Positions 17,576-26,425 are shown, numbered from the stretch's first letter. The stretch is DNA of 64,000 bases from Leucobacter luti (GCF_004217175.1 NZ_SHKI01000004.1:310001-374000); one strand, 5' to 3'. The notes: generated by a model from the sequence alone, not told the origin. Made by a program: numbers and translations.

Positions 17576-18619
17576 TCAGTCTTGATTCGGCATGAAGAGC
17601 ACCTTCGAGCTGAAGATCGAGCGCTCTCCCAGCTGCCGCATGGTCTCCGGCAGCGCGTCGAGCCCGAGCTCGTGCGTGATCATGAATTCCCACTTCAGCG
17701 AGCCGTCAGCGAATGCGCGGGCAGACTCCACCCATTCCCGGCCGGGGAACGGCGCGGAGAACGAGTTCCAGCTGCCGTGCAGCGAGGCCTCGCGGCGAAG
17801 GAAGTGGCTGAACGTGCCCTTTTCGAGCTCGACCGGTGTGTGCGGGATCCCGATAAACACCGCCTCACCGTGGCGGGCGGTCAGCTGAGTGGCGAGCGCC
17901 ACGGTCTGGGCTGCGCCTGCGGACTCGATGATCACGTCGAAGCCGCGGCCCGCCTGCGCCAGCGCCTCCTCGGAGTTGTTCGCGGTCATCGTTGCGCCGG
18001 CCTCACGGGCCATTGCCGCCTTCTCCGGGCTCAGGTCAACCGCGAGCACCTCGGTGGCCCCGAGCAGCCGAGCCCACTGGATTGCAAAGAGCCCGATCGG
18101 GCCGGCGCCGGTGACCGCGACCCGGCTTCCGGGCCCCAGCTTCGTGCGGTAGATCGCGTGCAGCGCGATCGCAGACGGATCCATCATTGCTGCCGCGCGC
18201 GGGTCGACGCCCTCGGGCATCGGGAACGCGTTCTTCGCGTTCACCGCGACGAACTGTGCGTACGCACCCTCCTGCCGGCTCCCGAAGTAGCCGTAGTCCT
18301 CGCACAGGCTGAACTGTCCGTCCTTGCAGCTGTCGCACTCGTAGCACGGGATCAGCGGGGGCACCGTGACGAGCTGCCCGATCTCAAGCCCGGTGACCTC
18401 GGCCCCGAGCTCAAGGATCGTGCCGGAGAACTCGTGGCCGCAGATGATCGGCGTGTAGTAAGCGCCGGCGAAGTTCATGCGGGGAATGTCCGATCCGCAC
18501 ACGCCGCACGCCTCGACCCGCACCAGCACATCGCCGGCAGTGATCTCGGGGACGGGCACCTGCTCCACTCGGATATCGCCGGGCTCGTGCATCACGGCAG
18601 CGGTCATCAATCGCGTCAT
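17576..18619 (-). CDS. Zinc-dependent alcohol/polyol dehydrogenase, GatD-like
   Basis: This 347-residue medium-chain dehydrogenase has the catalytic zinc Cys in ACGVCGSDIPR, His-Glu in CGHEFSGTI, the structural zinc cysteines in PCYECDSCKDGQFSLC, and the NAD-binding GAGPIGLFAIQWA near residue 165. The sequence pattern (GCGSDIPR, YFGSRQEGAYAQFV) resembles galactitol-1-phosphate and sorbitol/xylitol dehydrogenases. It would interconvert a polyol and a ketose inside the cell. GAAGGAAAAG precedes the start at 18619. Between a binding protein and a kinase gene, it likely oxidises the imported compound before or after phosphorylation. Confidence 0.9.
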   Translation of the reverse strand: MTRLMTAAVMHEPGDIRVEQVPVPEITAGDVLVRVEACGVCGSDIPRMNFAGAYYTPIICGHEFSGTILELGAEVTGLEIGQLVTVPPLIPCYECDSCKDGQFSLCEDYGYFGSRQEGAYAQFVAVNAKNAFPMPEGVDPRAAAMMDPSAIALHAIYRTKLGPGSRVAVTGAGPIGLFAIQWARLLGATEVLAVDLSPEKAAMAREAGATMTANNSEEALAQAGRGFDVIIESAGAAQTVALATQLTARHGEAVFIGIPHTPVELEKGTFSHFLRREASLHGSWNSFSAPFPGREWVESARAFADGSLKWEFMITHELGLDALPETMRQLGERSIFSSKVLFMPNQD

Positions 18620-18698
18620 GTTCTTTTCCTTCAGGGCAGCGAGTTGGGGTTCATGCGGCGGTCGCGGCCTGCCCGCCGCGACCGCCGCGCTCACGCGG

Positions 18699-19688
18699 TT
18701 ACTTCGATTCGGCGAACAGGGTGTCGCCGACGTAGTCCGCGGCGTTGTCAGCGGTCACAAGCTCGGTGCCGGCGTCGGTCTCGGCATCAACGTCTTCGCC
18801 GGCCGCGGCCGCGAGAGCGACCCCCGCCGCTGTGCTGCCGAGGGAGATCGGGTCGTTCAGCGAAGTGGCGATGTACTGCTTCCCTGAAGCGATCGCGTCG
18901 ACCGCTTCCATGAGACCATCGACTCCCGCGACGAGCACGTCGTCTCGACCGCTCTCGCGCAACACCTGCAGCGCGCCGAGCGCCATGTCGTCGTTGTGTG
19001 CGTAGACCACCTTGACGTCGGGGTTCGACTGCAACAGATCCTGCATTGCAGTGACCGCGTTCGCGCGGATGTACTCCGCGTACGGGCCCATCACTATGTT
19101 CACCGAGTCGTCGCCCTCAAACGCCTGGTGGAAGCCCTCCGAGCGGTCCATCGCCACGGTGCCGCCCGCGTCACCCTGAATCTCGATGATCTTGCCGCCC
19201 GCGTCGCCGAGCGTCTCGCGCACAGCTTCGCCGACGAGCTTCCCCATAGCGACGTTGTCGCGACCGACATGGGCGATCGTGCCCTCCGCCGAGCGGTCCA
19301 CTGTAACGACCGGAATGCCCGCCGCCTTCGCGGAGGCAATGCTCGGCGCGATGCCCTGCGGATCAACCGGGTTCACCAGCAGCACGTCGACGCCGCGCGT
19401 GATGAGATCCTCGATGTCGTTGTTCTGCTTGGTGACGTCGCCGTTGGCGTCAACGTACTCGAGCGAGGCGCCCGACTCTTCCGCGGCGTTCTTGACGCCC
19501 TCGCCGAGCTCAACGTAGAAGGGCGACTGCTGAGTCGCCTGGCTGAAGCCGATCGAGATCTCGCCGGATCCTGCGCCGCCGTCCGAGCCGCTCCCGCCTC
19601 CGGGCGTCGTCGACACCGAGCAGCCCGTCAGCATGAGTGAAGCCGCCGCAATCCCCGCGATGAGCAGCCCTGTTTTCCGTAGTTTCAT
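18699..19688 (-). CDS. Sugar ABC transporter substrate-binding lipoprotein, RbsB type
   Basis: This 329-residue precursor has a lipoprotein signal ending LMLTGC (about residue 24) and a Gly/Ser-rich linker, then a ribose-binding-like fold: ISIGFSQATQQSPFYVELGEGVKNAAEESG, INPVDPQGIAPSIASAKAAGIPVVTVDRS (with LLVNPVD), and YAHNDDMALGALQVLRES. It binds the sugar outside the membrane. AAGGAGG lies 7 bases before the ATG at 19688. It is the first gene of the operon; the 79-base gap to the dehydrogenase gene is the largest in the operon. Confidence 0.92.
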   Translation of the reverse strand: MKLRKTGLLIAGIAAASLMLTGCSVSTTPGGGSGSDGGAGSGEISIGFSQATQQSPFYVELGEGVKNAAEESGASLEYVDANGDVTKQNNDIEDLITRGVDVLLVNPVDPQGIAPSIASAKAAGIPVVTVDRSAEGTIAHVGRDNVAMGKLVGEAVRETLGDAGGKIIEIQGDAGGTVAMDRSEGFHQAFEGDDSVNIVMGPYAEYIRANAVTAMQDLLQSNPDVKVVYAHNDDMALGALQVLRESGRDDVLVAGVDGLMEAVDAIASGKQYIATSLNDPISLGSTAAGVALAAAAGEDVDAETDAGTELVTADNAADYVGDTLFAESK

Positions 19689-19725
19689 CTGAGCCTCCTT
19701 GATCAGTAACTGATGTCCCTGAGGA

Positions 19726-19755
19726 AGCGTATGGGGCGCGATCTGAGCCGAGCAA
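19726..19755 (-). promoter_or_regulatory. Candidate promoter of the sugar operon
   Basis: On the minus strand TTGCTC (19755-19750) is followed 18 bases later by TACGCT (19731-19726), giving a start about 30 bases before the ribosome binding site of the binding-protein gene. One TGAGC half-site lies in the spacer and another just upstream of the -35 box. Confidence 0.45.
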
Positions 19756-19815
19756 CTTTTGAGCACCCCGCCGCTCACATGAGCAAGAGCTGATCTCGCG
19801 GGCGCTCAGATGAGC
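19744..19815. promoter_or_regulatory. Candidate SorC-regulator operator array
   Basis: Two near-identical 12-bp palindromes, GCTCACATGAGC (19773-19784) and GCTCAGATGAGC (19804-19815), are 31 bases apart centre to centre, about three helical turns. Two further TGAGC half-sites lie at 19744-19748 and 19760-19764, overlapping the candidate promoter. SorC regulators are tetramers that bind paired palindromes, so the geometry fits; assignment to the operon's own regulator is inference. Confidence 0.55.
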
Positions 19816-19875
19816 AGCGGGTGCGCGGGGTCGGACTGGATGGTGGGGCGTGGCGCGACGTGGCGCGGCTGGGGC

Positions 19876-19932
19876 CGAGTGGAGGCAAAACTCCCTGTCA
19901 GGGGATCCGAAAGGGGCGTTTGGCGACACTCA
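19876..19932. repeat. 57-bp palindromic element, copy 2 (diverged centre)
   Basis: The left end CGAGTGGAGGCAAAA and right end GTTTGGCGACACTCA match the flanks of the copies at 11686 and 27056 with the same 57-base spacing, but the centre has diverged and no longer forms one long stem. Read on the minus strand, CCCT-GAC-AGGG is followed by AGTTTT, a weak terminator. It lies 65 bases downstream of the AraC-family gene. Confidence 0.65.
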
Positions 19933-19996
19933 GCGAGCGCGGGACCGGGCGGGACGCGCACGCGAGCGCGGGCGGGCAGAAGCGCGGGCGCGAGCG

Positions 19997-20920
19997 CTAC
20001 TCGCGCAGCTCGGAGGGCCGCACACCGAAACGAGCCGCGAAGTAGTGTGAGAACCTTCCGCAGTGCGGGATCCCCACCTCCGCCGCGACCGCAGCGATGC
20101 TTGGCGCCAAGCGTCCCCGCCCGTCGCGCAACAGCGCCCACGCCCGGTCAAGCCGGGCCTGGCGCAGATACTCCTGCGCGGTGCAGCCGAGGTGAGCCTG
20201 GAATGCGAGCTGCAATTGCCTGGCCCCGATCCCCACCGCGGTACCCAGCTCCGCGAGGGAGACCGGCTCAGCGAGATGCCGGCGCAGGTGCCGGACCGCG
20301 TGAGCGAGGTATGCGGGAGGCGAGCTCGATCCCGCGGAGGTCCCGGAGCTCGTGTAGGGCGCGAGGCCGATCATCACCCGATCTACAAGCAATGCCGGAT
20401 CGCCGGCTGGGCCGCGCGCGTAGTCCGCCCACGCGCGCCGCAGCGCTGGCCCGCCCTGCACCGGGAGCGGCCGGGGCTGTGCGAGGTCAATCGTGATGTC
20501 GCGCTCGTCCCCGTACCCCACGCGCAACGCCGCGGTCAGATCTTCGAGCGCCACCGCGCCGACGAGGGCGCCGGCGTCTGGATCCGGCACCATCCTCGTC
20601 TCTGCCGAGGCCGAGAGGGCAAACGGCGCCGTGAGCTCCGCAGCGGTGCCGGTGGTCTCGACGCGCATCGGGCCAAGCGGCACAACCAACACCACGTGGT
20701 GCCCCGTTGGCGGCGCAACCACGCACACTCGCGTCGCGTACGCGACGTAGACCAGAGACAGCTCCGCCGCCCGCAACCCGTTCACCACGCCGTGCGGCCG
20801 CCCCGGCTCCTCTCCGTGCACCGCGTGCCCGTACCCGGTGAGCGAGCCAACGGCGTCGCGCAGCCGCCCCGGGCTTGCAGCGCGCGCCAGCGGGTAGTCG
20901 GTCAGCAGCGGGAGCGGCAT
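19997..20920 (-). CDS. AraC-family transcriptional regulator
   Basis: This 307-residue protein has an N-terminal ligand/dimer domain of the AraC-binding-like type (residues 1-190, with VVLVVPLGPMRVE) and a C-terminal double HTH: HLAEPVSLAELGTAVGIGARQLQLAFQAHLGCTAQEYLRQARLDRAW, then AAVAAEVGIPHCGRFSHYFAARFGVRPSELR. It is the last gene of a three-gene unit with a flavin reductase and an FMN monooxygenase; its ATG overlaps the monooxygenase stop (TAATG). It probably controls this unit in response to the monooxygenase substrate, which is unknown. Confidence 0.88.
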   Translation of the reverse strand: MPLPLLTDYPLARAASPGRLRDAVGSLTGYGHAVHGEEPGRPHGVVNGLRAAELSLVYVAYATRVCVVAPPTGHHVVLVVPLGPMRVETTGTAAELTAPFALSASAETRMVPDPDAGALVGAVALEDLTAALRVGYGDERDITIDLAQPRPLPVQGGPALRRAWADYARGPAGDPALLVDRVMIGLAPYTSSGTSAGSSSPPAYLAHAVRHLRRHLAEPVSLAELGTAVGIGARQLQLAFQAHLGCTAQEYLRQARLDRAWALLRDGRGRLAPSIAAVAAEVGIPHCGRFSHYFAARFGVRPSELRE

Positions 20921-22026
20921 TACTCTCGCGGGAGGCGCACACCCATCCGTTCGAGGATCGGCATCACCTCGCGTCCAAACTGCGTGACCTCGCGCGTGTA
21001 GTCGACGAACGCGAGCGTCATCCCGTCAAACCCGGCGTCGCTCACCGCCCGGATCTGCTCGGCAACTTCCTCCGGGGTACCCACGACCGGCAACGAACCG
21101 TGTCCGGAGGCGAAGCGCGAGCGCATGGTCTGCAGCATCTCAGGGGTGAACGACTGCGCGTGCATTCCCTGCAGGCCCATCAGGTAGTCGACCGCGCCCC
21201 AGTCAGCGTGCTCGTCGGCGTAGTAGGCGAGGTAGTCCTCAGCCTCCGCGCGAGTCTCCCGGCACACCACGTGCCCAAGGGTGAGCACGCCGACCTCGCG
21301 CTGATAGCTTGCGCGCGCCTGCTCCTTCATAGTGCGCACGATGCCGGCGCCCGTCTCAGCGTCGGGGATGATCGTGAACGCGAAGTCAGAGAAATGTGCG
21401 GCGAAGTCGCGCCCCTGCGTCGAGGACCCGGCGTTCAGGATCGGCACCCGCCCGCCGCGCGGCTTCGGTTCGGTCTCGCTGTCCTTGAGCTGGTAGAACT
21501 TGCCGTCGTACTGAAATTTCCCCTCGGCCGCCCAAGCGCGTTCAATCACGTCGAGCCACTCCGCGGCGAAACCGTAGCGATCGTCGTGCGCCTCGGGCAT
21601 TGGCGCACCGAGCGCCTCGTACTCAGGCAGGTTCCAGCCAGCAACCACGTTCAGGCCCGCGCGGCCGCCCCCGCCGATCTGATCGAGGGTAGCGATCTGC
21701 TTGGCGACCACCATTGGGTTATTGAACGCCGTGTGCACGGTCGAAAACACGTTGATACGTTTCGTGCTCGCGAGGAGACCCGCGGCCCACACGATCGGAT
21801 CGAGCACTGAGCCGTGGAAATTCGTCTCCCCTTTGTATCCGATGAAGCGGGCAATCGGCAGCAGGAAGTCGATGCCGGCGGTCTCCGCGGCTTGCGCGAG
21901 CGCCAGGTTGTCTTCCCAACTGGCGCTCCAGCGTTCAGGGATAGTGGTAACGGCGAGGCCGCCGGAGCAATTCGGGGAGAAAAGGCCGAGCTTGAAATCT
22001 TCGCCATTGAGGATGTCGCGGTTCAT
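20920..22026 (-). CDS. LLM-class FMN-dependent monooxygenase, RutA/SfnG-like
   Basis: This 368-residue luciferase-like monooxygenase contains LGLFSPNCSGGLAVTTIPERW near the start, LAQAAETAGIDFLLPIARFIGY, GGGGRAGLNVVAGWNLPEYEALG near residue 125, and ILNAGSSTQGRDFAAHFSDFAF near 205. These follow the pattern of RutA (pyrimidine ring opening) and SfnG (dimethyl sulfone monooxygenase), two-component enzymes that need FMNH2 from a separate reductase. That reductase is encoded directly upstream with an ATGA overlap. The organism would use it to oxygenate and open or desulfurise an organic N or S compound; the rest of a rut pathway is not present. Confidence 0.85.
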   Translation of the reverse strand: MNRDILNGEDFKLGLFSPNCSGGLAVTTIPERWSASWEDNLALAQAAETAGIDFLLPIARFIGYKGETNFHGSVLDPIVWAAGLLASTKRINVFSTVHTAFNNPMVVAKQIATLDQIGGGGRAGLNVVAGWNLPEYEALGAPMPEAHDDRYGFAAEWLDVIERAWAAEGKFQYDGKFYQLKDSETEPKPRGGRVPILNAGSSTQGRDFAAHFSDFAFTIIPDAETGAGIVRTMKEQARASYQREVGVLTLGHVVCRETRAEAEDYLAYYADEHADWGAVDYLMGLQGMHAQSFTPEMLQTMRSRFASGHGSLPVVGTPEEVAEQIRAVSDAGFDGMTLAFVDYTREVTQFGREVMPILERMGVRLPRE

Positions 22027-22469
22027 GATTCTCGTTTCTGTGCGGGGTGGGTGATCGCCGTCGGCCGCCCGACCATGAGGTCGTGGTCGCCGATCTCGAT
22101 CCGCTGGTGAAGCACGCAGTCAAAGCGGGTAGGGAGCTCGGGGAACACCGGATCACCGTTCGCGTTGTGCGCAAACCGAAGGCCGGCGAACTTGTCGCCA
22201 CCGCGCCGCGCGAACGCCGCGACGAGCGGGTGGTTGAGGGGCTCGGGGATCGGCGGCAGCACGTGGAGCGCGTAGGATCCGGCCGCGCGCCAGCCCGCGA
22301 TCGATGATGAGCCATGGTCAACGGCCCAGCTGATCAGGGGCGGAGCGAGCGAGAGCGAGGCGAACGAGTTGCAGATCAGCCCGATCGGCCTGCCCTCCGC
22401 GTCCAGGCTCGTGACCAGACACATGCCGGTGCGCCACTCGCGCATGGCTGCCTTGAAATCGTCACGCAT
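22023..22469 (-). CDS. Flavin reductase (FMN reductase component)
   Basis: This 148-residue protein has the flavin reductase-like (DIM6/HpaC) split-barrel fold: WRTGMCLVTSLDAEGRPIGLICNSFASLSLAPPLISWAVD, then GSYALHVLPP and the GDHDLMVGRPTAI C-terminal segment with the typical G-D-H. It reduces FMN with NAD(P)H for the adjacent monooxygenase. The start at 22469 follows GGGAAAGGGACAAAG; a longer in-frame start at 22580 is less likely because the family begins near here. It is the first gene of the three-gene unit. Confidence 0.88.
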   Translation of the reverse strand: MRDDFKAAMREWRTGMCLVTSLDAEGRPIGLICNSFASLSLAPPLISWAVDHGSSSIAGWRAAGSYALHVLPPIPEPLNHPLVAAFARRGGDKFAGLRFAHNANGDPVFPELPTRFDCVLHQRIEIGDHDLMVGRPTAITHPAQKRES

Positions 22470-22629
22470 CTTTGTCCCTTTCCCGCGACGCTGGTTGAAG
22501 GTGTGTGACAAGGATGCCCGGTGCGCTGGAGAAACGCTATCCGGAATACGAAGTCTCTGCGCCCCCATCGAGCCCTGCACCGCTGGTCTCCGCGCCGACG
22601 CCCCGCATATCCGACCCGGTAGCGCGCCT

Positions 22630-22672
22630 CCGACCCGGTTCGCGGGATCCGTGCGTCTGAGAACCGGGTCGG
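22630..22672. terminator. 12-bp stem inverted repeat between monooxygenase and adhesin units
   Basis: CCGACCCGGTTC (22630-22641) and GAACCGGGTCGG (22661-22672) are exact inverted repeats around a 19-base loop. The sequence GACCCGGT also occurs just to the left at 22612-22619. There is no T run, so a Rho-independent terminator for the adhesin gene (ending at 22721, minus) is possible but unproved. Confidence 0.5.
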
Positions 22673-22720
22673 ATGTGAGGGATCAGGTCGGATCCGGGGC
22701 AGTGCTGGGTGCGGGGCGAG

Positions 22721-25700
22721 CTACGCGGCGCGGCGGCGCAGCGCCAGCAGCACCAGCCCGCCCAGCGCCATCAGCGCGGCCGCGGCCCCGAGCGCGAGCC
22801 CGCCCCGCGCAGCCCCCGTCGTTGCGAGGCCCTCGCCGTGCTCGGCCACGGTCCCGGCGACGGGACCACCACCGGTCGGTGCGCCGCCGAGACCAGCGGC
22901 CGCGCCGGACCCGGCATTCCCGGAACTATCGCCCCCGGGGCCCTCTACCGACCCAGCGTCCCCCGGCACGGTCTCCCCAGCATCGCCCGGCGCGGTGTCA
23001 TCAGCCTCGGTCTCCTCGGTCCCCTCGGGAGCAGTCTCCTCGGTCCCCTCGGTCCCCTCGGTCTCCTCGGTCTCCTCGGTCTCCTCGGGTGCAGTTTCCT
23101 CGGTCTCCTCAGGCACGATCTCCTCCGGGACCACGTGGGTCAGATCCGCAGACACGTTGCCGCTGGGGTCGGTCGCGGTAATGGTGAGGATGGCGCCCGG
23201 GGCGGGGGCCACGGACAACTCGATCACGAACGCCCCGTCGCTCCCGACCATGACCTCGCCGAGAACTGTGCCGTCCTCGCCGCGCACCGCAACAGTCGCG
23301 CCCGGCTCACCGGTGCCGCGAAGCACCGCATCGACGAGCCCGTCGACGACTGGGGTATCGGGGCTCTCGGAGTCCACGGTGAGTGGCGACACCTCGGAGG
23401 TATTTCCCGCGGCGTCCCGAAGCTCCACGAGCAACTCAGTTCCGTGCGGAGCGGCGGGATCGAGGGTGACGCTGAAGGTTCCCTGGTCGGCCACGGTCCC
23501 GGTGCCGATCAGTGTGCCGGCCGTATCACGCACCACGACGGTCGCCCCGGGCTCGCCGTGGCCGGTCACGATCGTGCCCTGGGTGGGCGCCACAGCTGGA
23601 GCGTTTGGCGCCGCGGCGTCGACCACAATCGTGACGGGCGCGGAGGTGTTTCCGGCGGCGTCACGCGCCGACACCGCGAGCTCAGCGCCGTGCTCGGCAC
23701 TCGGTGCGATCTCGATGGAGAACTCGCCGCGCTCGTTCGCGACCCCGGTTGCACGCACGGTCCCGTCCGGATCCGCGATCACAACGGTTGCCCCGGGCTC
23801 GGCCGTCCCCGTCACCGTGGCGCCACTGGTCGGCGCGGCGTCGGGAGCATCCGGCGCGACAGCGTCAACGACCACCACGGTGACGTCCGACGCGTTGCCC
23901 GCAACGTCGGTGAGCACCACGCGGAGCTCGTCGCCGTCGAGCGCGGGGGCTGTGAGCTCGACCGAGAAGCGGCCCTCTGAGTCCACGCTTCCGGTTGCGA
24001 CGGTTTCACCGAGGGCATTCGTGACGGTGACCGCGGTGCCCGGTTCGCCGGTCCCCACGACGACCGCGCCGGCGGATGGAGCGACGACGGGGGCGTTCGG
24101 GGCTTCCCCGTCCACCCGCACGGCGGTCCCGGGGCCCTCATTGCCGACGCGGTCGGTTACGGTGGCGTGGAGCACCGTGCCGTGTACGACAGCGGGATCG
24201 AGCACGATCGTGAAGGCGCCATCGGCGGGGATCACGATGCGCGTGATCTCGGTGCCGGCTGCGTCGCGCAGCGAGAGCGCGGCGCCTGGCTCGCCGGAAC
24301 CCGAGACGCTCGTGCCGTTCGAGGGGTGCAGGATCGGTGCGGTCGGTGGCGTCGCGTCCACCCTGAACGGTTGGATGTCCGAGCGATCGCCGGATCCGTC
24401 GGTCGCGTAGGTGGCCAGGAATCCGGTGGGCTGCGGCGAGGCGTACTCGATCCGCCAGTCGCCGTCGGCGCCGACCACCGCGGTCCCCACGACCTGGTCG
24501 TCAAGGTTTTGGTAGGTAATCACGATGGTGGCGCCGGGGGTCCCCTTGCCGGTGGCAACGGTTGCGCTCGACAGGATCCCCGTCGGGGGTGCGAGCACAA
24601 CGAGTTCGCGCAGTTCAATGGTCGCCTGCGCGGCCGCCGGTGCCCCGCCAAGCGTGAAGACGACCGTTGCGGCGCCTGGCGTGGTCCCGGAGACGGTGGC
24701 GGAGTAGCTGCCGTCACCGTGATCCGTCGTGGCGCTCACGGTCCCGAGCGACGAGTGAATCCTGACGGATTCGCCGCCGCTCGTGCGCGGGTTGTCGAAG
24801 CGATCCCGCAGCTGCACAGTGACCGTACTCGCGGTAATGCCGTCTGCGCGAATCGCGTCGCGGTCGACCGTGAGCGTCGAGTTTTCGAGAGTGGCGTCGC
24901 CAGCGACGAACGCGAGATGCAGCATCTCGGCCCCCTCAACCCCGTTGATTCGCACCGACACCGTGGACCCGCCGACACGCTCAGAACTCAGCGCAAAGGC
25001 ATAGGTGCCGTCGCCGCGGTCAGTCATGTCCGTCAGCGTGCCGAAGCTGGTATCGAGCTCGATCGTGGTGTCCGGCCGGTACAGCGCGTTGCCGTCACTG
25101 TCACGGGTGGTGACAATAATCTGAAATCCGCCCTCAGCGTCGACCACCAGCTGAGCCGCGTGTGCTGCAAGTGTGGATTCCTCGGGCGAGACGTTCCCCA
25201 GCACGGTTGCGTCGAGCGTCGCCGACCGGGTGTGGCCGCGGTCGGTGATCTCCCGGGCCGTAAACGTGCGGGCACCTGCGGGGGCTGCCGCGTCGGGCAC
25301 TACGGTCCACTGCCCGCCCGGGTTCGTGTACGCGGCGCCGAGTTCGACGCCGGTATCGTCGCTCAGCGCGACAGTGGAGCCTGGCTCCCCAGTGCCGGTG
25401 AACGCATCGGTATCACTGATCGCGGTGCCCTCGGCCGGCGTGAGGTAGCTCAGCTGCGTGGCCCAGTACATGAATGGCTCACCTGTTGAGACGGCACCGT
25501 CAACCGCGGTGTACGTGGGGGTCAGGATGTCCGAATACCCGGGGTGGGGGATCGACCAGGCGCCAAGCTTCCCAGCGGCCCGCGCCGAGCCGACCTTCAC
25601 GCCTCGCGAGTCTGCGATCGACACCACAGTGCCGGACGGTGCGGTTCCGGCGAGGTCGGATCCGTCTTGACCCGCGGTCACGGCATTCTGGATATCAGTG

Positions 25701-26275
25701 ACGGAGGTGGCGCGTGTCCAGATCAGCCCGGGGTACGCAGCGCCGTCGACCGTGAGCGTGGCCGCGGCGTTCTGAAACGTGTCGAGCGGCGCGCCCACGG
25801 GGAGGAACATTGGGAGCATGACCTCCATGATGTGTCCTGGCCCCCAGTTGGTCGCGGTGAAGGTGCACTCGATATGACTGGCCGCCGCCGAAACCGTGCA
25901 ATAGTCTTTCAGGAGCTGCACGCCCGCGGTCTGCGGTGTCCACACATTTGAGAAGTACGACGATGCGGTGACCGAGCTGGACTCGTGGTACTGCGCTCCG
26001 GGAACCGCCTCCGCGGCAATCGTGAAGGCGCCGTTGTAGTTTTCGCCGCTCGTGTTGGTCCAGTAGGTCTTGGCATAGACGGCGGTTCCAGCGGCACCGC
26101 TCGGGGACATGCCGGCCTTCGGTGCGTCGGCGTACGTGCTCGTAAAGAGCGCCTGCTCCTGCGCGTGCGCCGGCACGGCGACGGCAGCGAGGCCGCCCGC
26201 GACAAGCGCGCCCGTGGCGATCGATCCAACGATCCTGACGCCCGAGGCGAATCGTGAGAGAGAGTTCTTGGACAT
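22721..26275 (-). CDS. Large Ig-repeat surface protein with LAXTG sorting signal
   Basis: This 1184-residue protein has a signal peptide (residues 1-38, cut after AHA), an N-terminal domain of about 200 residues starting LFTSTYADAPKAG, one Ig-like repeat, two invasin-type (Big_1-like) domains (LDTSFGTLTDMTDRGDGTYAFAL and IHSSLGTVSATTDHGDGSYSATV near residues 415 and 510) and then about six Ig-like repeats of 80-85 residues, each with GTGEPGATV and DAAGNTS motifs. A Thr/Glu-rich acidic stretch near 1055-1100 probably spans the wall. The C-terminus is LATTG (1150-1154), a hydrophobic helix and RRRAA, a sortase signal of the LAXTG type used by class E sortases in actinomycetes. The likely role is adhesion or surface-layer structure. 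No sortase gene is in the window. Confidence 0.88.
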   Translation of the reverse strand: MSKNSLSRFASGVRIVGSIATGALVAGGLAAVAVPAHAQEQALFTSTYADAPKAGMSPSGAAGTAVYAKTYWTNTSGENYNGAFTIAAEAVPGAQYHESSSVTASSYFSNVWTPQTAGVQLLKDYCTVSAAASHIECTFTATNWGPGHIMEVMLPMFLPVGAPLDTFQNAAATLTVDGAAYPGLIWTRATSVTDIQNAVTAGQDGSDLAGTAPSGTVVSIADSRGVKVGSARAAGKLGAWSIPHPGYSDILTPTYTAVDGAVSTGEPFMYWATQLSYLTPAEGTAISDTDAFTGTGEPGSTVALSDDTGVELGAAYTNPGGQWTVVPDAAAPAGARTFTAREITDRGHTRSATLDATVLGNVSPEESTLAAHAAQLVVDAEGGFQIIVTTRDSDGNALYRPDTTIELDTSFGTLTDMTDRGDGTYAFALSSERVGGSTVSVRINGVEGAEMLHLAFVAGDATLENSTLTVDRDAIRADGITASTVTVQLRDRFDNPRTSGGESVRIHSSLGTVSATTDHGDGSYSATVSGTTPGAATVVFTLGGAPAAAQATIELRELVVLAPPTGILSSATVATGKGTPGATIVITYQNLDDQVVGTAVVGADGDWRIEYASPQPTGFLATYATDGSGDRSDIQPFRVDATPPTAPILHPSNGTSVSGSGEPGAALSLRDAAGTEITRIVIPADGAFTIVLDPAVVHGTVLHATVTDRVGNEGPGTAVRVDGEAPNAPVVAPSAGAVVVGTGEPGTAVTVTNALGETVATGSVDSEGRFSVELTAPALDGDELRVVLTDVAGNASDVTVVVVDAVAPDAPDAAPTSGATVTGTAEPGATVVIADPDGTVRATGVANERGEFSIEIAPSAEHGAELAVSARDAAGNTSAPVTIVVDAAAPNAPAVAPTQGTIVTGHGEPGATVVVRDTAGTLIGTGTVADQGTFSVTLDPAAPHGTELLVELRDAAGNTSEVSPLTVDSESPDTPVVDGLVDAVLRGTGEPGATVAVRGEDGTVLGEVMVGSDGAFVIELSVAPAPGAILTITATDPSGNVSADLTHVVPEEIVPEETEETAPEETEETEETEGTEGTEETAPEGTEETEADDTAPGDAGETVPGDAGSVEGPGGDSSGNAGSGAAAGLGGAPTGGGPVAGTVAEHGEGLATTGAARGGLALGAAAALMALGGLVLLALRRRAA

Positions 26276-26425
26276 TTCAGTGCTTTCTGGGTCGGAGCAT
26301 GATGGGGTGCGCGCACGGATCAGTGCGCCACCGGTGCGGGGCTGTAGCCGCAGCGGTGCAGGGCGAAGCAGCGCCCGGAGCCGCGGTGTGCGGATCCGGG
26401 ACGCCGGAGTACGGGGCGAGCGCGG

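Noticed and set aside
11840..19688. AI-2 (lsr-type) uptake operon, suggested by SorC regulator plus FGGY kinase plus RbsA/C-like transporter
   Set aside because: The aldolase has deoxyribose-phosphate aldolase motifs rather than LsrF features, there is no LsrG, only one permease gene, and a polyol dehydrogenase is present.
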